10,654 nt of DNA. It comes from Copromyces sp. CBS 386.78. Taxonomy: Eukaryota; Ascomycota; Sordariomycetes; Sordariales; Sordariaceae. The notes under the pieces were generated by a model. The model had not been told where the DNA came from and ran no database searches. It saw nothing but the letters and a program-made list of their open reading frames with translations. The DNA is taken from the NCBI GenBank assembly GCA_030685235.1, contig MU839349.1, positions 1 to 10,654 of the forward strand. Direction: 5' to 3'. Position numbers and translations under genes: made by a program. Within the stretch, counting starts at the first letter, position 1; every line of letters starts with the position of its first letter. Positions 9,514 through 10,654 of this stretch are shown one piece after another.

Positions 9514-9729
9514 CTAGGTACCAGGCGATTGCCTGAGCCTCTCCTGTTCTGGAGCTTCAGACGCTTGGGGTCTGGGTTCGGCCTCATCGTCACGGTTGAC
9601 GGCATGGGGGGCGGCCTCATCGGACTTCAAATTGCGTCCGGAACTATCCGTATCGATGTCGGCGTCGAATCCAATGCGTAATTTGTAATCCACGATCTTG
9701 CCCTCCTCTTTGTTTGCCGCAGCTGACAT
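9514..9729 (-). CDS. Candidate small acidic protein, convergent to the synthetase gene
   Basis: A 71-codon minus-strand frame begins at an ATG (9729-9727) with purine at -3 and ends at TAG. The product starts MSAAANKEEGKIVDYKLR and is rich in Asp, Glu, Ser, Pro and Ala, with no membrane segment or signal peptide; I recognise no domain. What favours a real gene is the upstream context: reading on the minus strand, a pyrimidine tract (about 9907-9883) is followed by CA-rich DNA (about 9855-9790), the normal fungal promoter-to-leader order. Against it are the short length and a good-context upstream ATG (near 9792) opening a 17-codon frame. The gene may continue through an unrecognised intron into the Pro/Glu-rich minus frame at 9342-9500, where the hairpin repeats would become coding. 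Function unknown. Confidence 0.35.
   Translation of the reverse strand: MSAAANKEEGKIVDYKLRIGFDADIDTDSSGRNLKSDEAAPHAVNRDDEAEPRPQASEAPEQERLRQSPGT
9537..9575. repeat. Double-hairpin unit, degenerate copy 3
   Basis: CCTCTCC...GGAG gives a short first stem (CTCC/GGAG around TGTTCT). Then comes CTT and a 17-base element with arms CAGAC/GTCTG. The CTTCA lead-in, the 17-base length of the second element and the trailing TGG match copies 1 and 2, but the first stem is shorter and the TCGG loop is gone. This copy lies inside the minus-strand candidate gene. Confidence 0.4.
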
Positions 9730-9739
9730 CCCAATCCCG

Positions 9740-9910
9740 TCAGCAGCTCGTGATGGTGATGGTCTTGATAATGGTCTTAGTAACTGCCTCCATCTCGGTC
9801 TTGGTTGGGTTTGGTTTCGTTCTTTGTGTTGGTGTGTGTGCTTGCTTGCTTGCTTGATTGTTTGTGGTGTAGTGTGGTTGAAGGAAAAGAAAAAGGAAAG
9901 AAAAAATGTT
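9740..9910 (-). promoter_or_regulatory. Possible promoter and leader of the minus-strand candidate gene
   Basis: On the minus strand this stretch runs from a TTTTCTTTCC-type pyrimidine tract through repeated CAAG and CACACA blocks into an A/C-rich leader ending at the ATG of the 71-codon frame. A short upstream frame, MEAVTKTIIKTITITSC, would precede the main start. The CAAG repeat (GCTTGCTTGCTTGCTTG on the plus strand, near 9838-9855) is a four-unit tetranucleotide run. Confidence 0.35.
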
Positions 9911-9917
9911 CCGAGGG

Positions 9918-9932
9918 TTCGCCGCGGGCGAA
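9918..9932. repeat. GC-rich hairpin followed by T5
   Basis: TTCGCC (9918-9923), loop GCG, GGCGAA (9927-9932): a perfect 6-bp stem. On the plus strand GTTTTTGG follows at once. The shape resembles a bacterial intrinsic terminator, but the host is a fungus, so I only record the structure. It is one of several GC palindromes clustered in 9380-9970. Confidence 0.5.
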
Positions 9933-9952
9933 GTTTTTGGCCGGTTCATTGA

Positions 9953-9973
9953 GCCGCCCGGGTGGCGGCACTA
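9953..9973. repeat. GC-rich hairpin sharing a 13-mer with the first repeat zone
   Basis: GCCGCC (9953-9958), loop CGGGT, GGCGGC (9964-9969) form a perfect 6-bp stem. The 13-mer GGTGGCGGCACTA at 9961-9973 also occurs at 9504-9516, just after double-hairpin copy 2, so the two places flank the minus-strand candidate gene in direct orientation, about 457 bases apart. Confidence 0.55.
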
Positions 9974-9974
9974 T

Positions 9975-10110
9975 GTGCAGTGACGATGTAATTTCATATT
10001 AAATTAATATTTATGAATAATCAATTTTCAATCAATTTGGTATTGATTTATGTCTTTTTTCTTAGCACAATTGGAGTTTAATTTCCAACCTTCGCAAGCA
10101 TGTCACCCTT
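9975..10110. other. AT-rich spacer
   Basis: Between the last GC hairpin and the decayed coding sequence the DNA is AT-rich, with self-complementary stretches such as ATTAAATTAATATTTAT near 9996 and repeated TCAATTT blocks near 10021-10040. No reading frame or known motif is visible. Composition suggests mild RIP-like decay, but this is not demonstrable from one copy. Confidence 0.4.
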
Positions 10111-10116
10111 CACGAG

Positions 10117-10366
10117 ATGGCAGACAAGACCAAAGCTGTAGTTAAAAAAAAAACAGCTCTGGCGGTCCTACCTTGGAGGAGAACCAGTCTCTTATCCGCT
10201 TCTACGACAACCTGATGGTTGCCGTCGACTAGTACAGCAACGAGTCCGACATCGATCCGGGTATTGTCTTGGCTCTGGCCCCGCCTTCTACCGCCCTTTG
10301 AAGGGTGAAGCTTTAAAGAAGCGTACTGCCGAAGATGTGTCGCCGGTTTTTTCTCACGACCTATGA
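10117..10366 (+). pseudogene. Decayed coding sequence, split over three frames with an in-frame TAG
   Basis: An ATG at 10117 starts MADKTKAVVKKK, which runs into a 10-base A tract (10144-10153). Past it, protein-like sequence continues in another frame from 10158 (SGGPTLEENQSLIRFYDNLM...), which would connect if the A run had one more base. TAG at 10230 interrupts that frame; a CAG-to-TAG change of the RIP type would explain it. After YSNESDIDPGIVLAL the sense shifts again to a third frame from about 10271 (GPAFYRPLKGEALKK, then RTAEDVSPVFSHDL), ending at TGA 10364-10366. The three segments are hydrophilic and free of low complexity, unlike chance frames. I do not recognise the family. Sequencing error could explain the frameshifts but less easily the TAG. 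Confidence 0.5.
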
Positions 10367-10429
10367 CTGCTGGGTAAGGAGAGGATTGTGAATAGGAAAA
10401 GTACCAGTGTCGCTGTGCCTTCTGAGGTG

Positions 10430-10454
10430 TTTTTTTTTTTTTTTTTTTTTTTTT
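10430..10454. repeat. Homopolymer of 25 T
   Basis: An uninterrupted run of 25 T on the plus strand (poly-A on the minus strand), about 65 bases after the decayed coding sequence. It could be a slippage-expanded promoter tract or the poly-A tail of a minus-strand retro-copied element. No target-site duplication or element body is recognisable beside it. Confidence 0.9.
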
Positions 10455-10654
10455 CTTCACTTCGAGATAAACGGGATTGAGAAGGTAGGAACGAAGGACG
10501 ATAAGGAACGAGGGACCAGGTATCCTTTCTACTTTATATCAATAAGGCAGAAGACAATTTGTTGTGAGGGTGGTCACGTGGCCTCTGTGCCAGCGCCATT
10601 CGTGCACGGCCCTGGCGGCCTCCCCCTCTCGTGCCCTACTTTTCAGCCCTCCAG
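10455..10654. other. Terminal 200 bases: possible promoter of a gene beyond the window
   Basis: No gene is visible. The stretch holds GATAA motifs (near 10465 and 10500), TATATC near 10537, and GTCACGTG (10573-10580), a palindromic E-box core of the kind bound by Cbf1/Pho4-type bHLH factors. From 10575 on it becomes C-rich, as promoter or leader DNA of a plus-strand gene might. This is suggestive only. Confidence 0.25.

Noticed and set aside
9918..9940. Bacterial-type intrinsic terminator or tRNA arm
   Set aside because: The hairpin plus T5 looks like a terminator and GGTTCGC recalls a T-arm, but the gene structure is eukaryotic and no cloverleaf can be drawn around it.
10110..10460. 116-codon minus-strand frame starting in poly-Lys
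   Set aside because: Its start lies in the T25 tract and it runs antisense to the decayed plus-strand coding sequence, whose plus-strand translation is more protein-like.
1..10654. CRISPR array, prophage, insertion sequence or tRNA gene
   Set aside because: No regularly spaced direct repeats, transposase domain, or cloverleaf structure was seen on either strand.

Overview
The window comes from a filamentous ascomycete, most likely a Sordariales species close to Neurospora or Sordaria. The main gene has a short intron with GTATGT donor, CTAAC branch site and ACAG acceptor. The first kilobase is an extremely AT-rich, gene-free block like the repeat-induced point mutation (RIP) deserts of these genomes. 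Promoter and leader DNA shows the usual pyrimidine- and CA-rich composition. The taxonomic call is inference; no rRNA or other marker is present.

Layout. 1-1010 is AT-rich non-coding DNA ending in a TTTTTA hexanucleotide array, with a sharp change to ordinary composition near 1010. 1011-2545 is the upstream region of the main gene. It holds a perfect match to the iron-responsive GATA-repressor consensus (ATCWGATAA, minus strand, 1826-1834), CCAAT boxes and an unusually long ATG-free leader. 2546-8853 is a two-exon gene for a 2078-residue non-ribosomal peptide synthetase with order A-T-C-(degenerate A)-T-C. This is the signature of the NPS6/SidD family, which builds extracellular hydroxamate siderophores (coprogen or fusarinine type). 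8854-9380 is its T-rich downstream region.

9380-9970 is a compact zone of GC-rich hairpins around a small minus-strand candidate gene (9514-9729) with its own promoter-like upstream tract. 10117-10366 is a decayed coding sequence readable only across three frames, with an in-frame TAG. A run of 25 T follows, and the last 200 bases carry GATA and CACGTG motifs but no recognisable gene.

How it fits together. The only confident protein gene is the siderophore synthetase. A single adenylation domain should load hydroxyornithine-type building blocks for both modules, and the two condensation domains should join them. The GATA element upstream fits iron-repressed expression. No siderophore accessory gene (acyltransferase, transporter, ornithine hydroxylase) is visible in the window. 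The most unusual unexplained structure is the set of paired hairpins at 9383-9575, whose stems keep pairing while their bases differ between copies.
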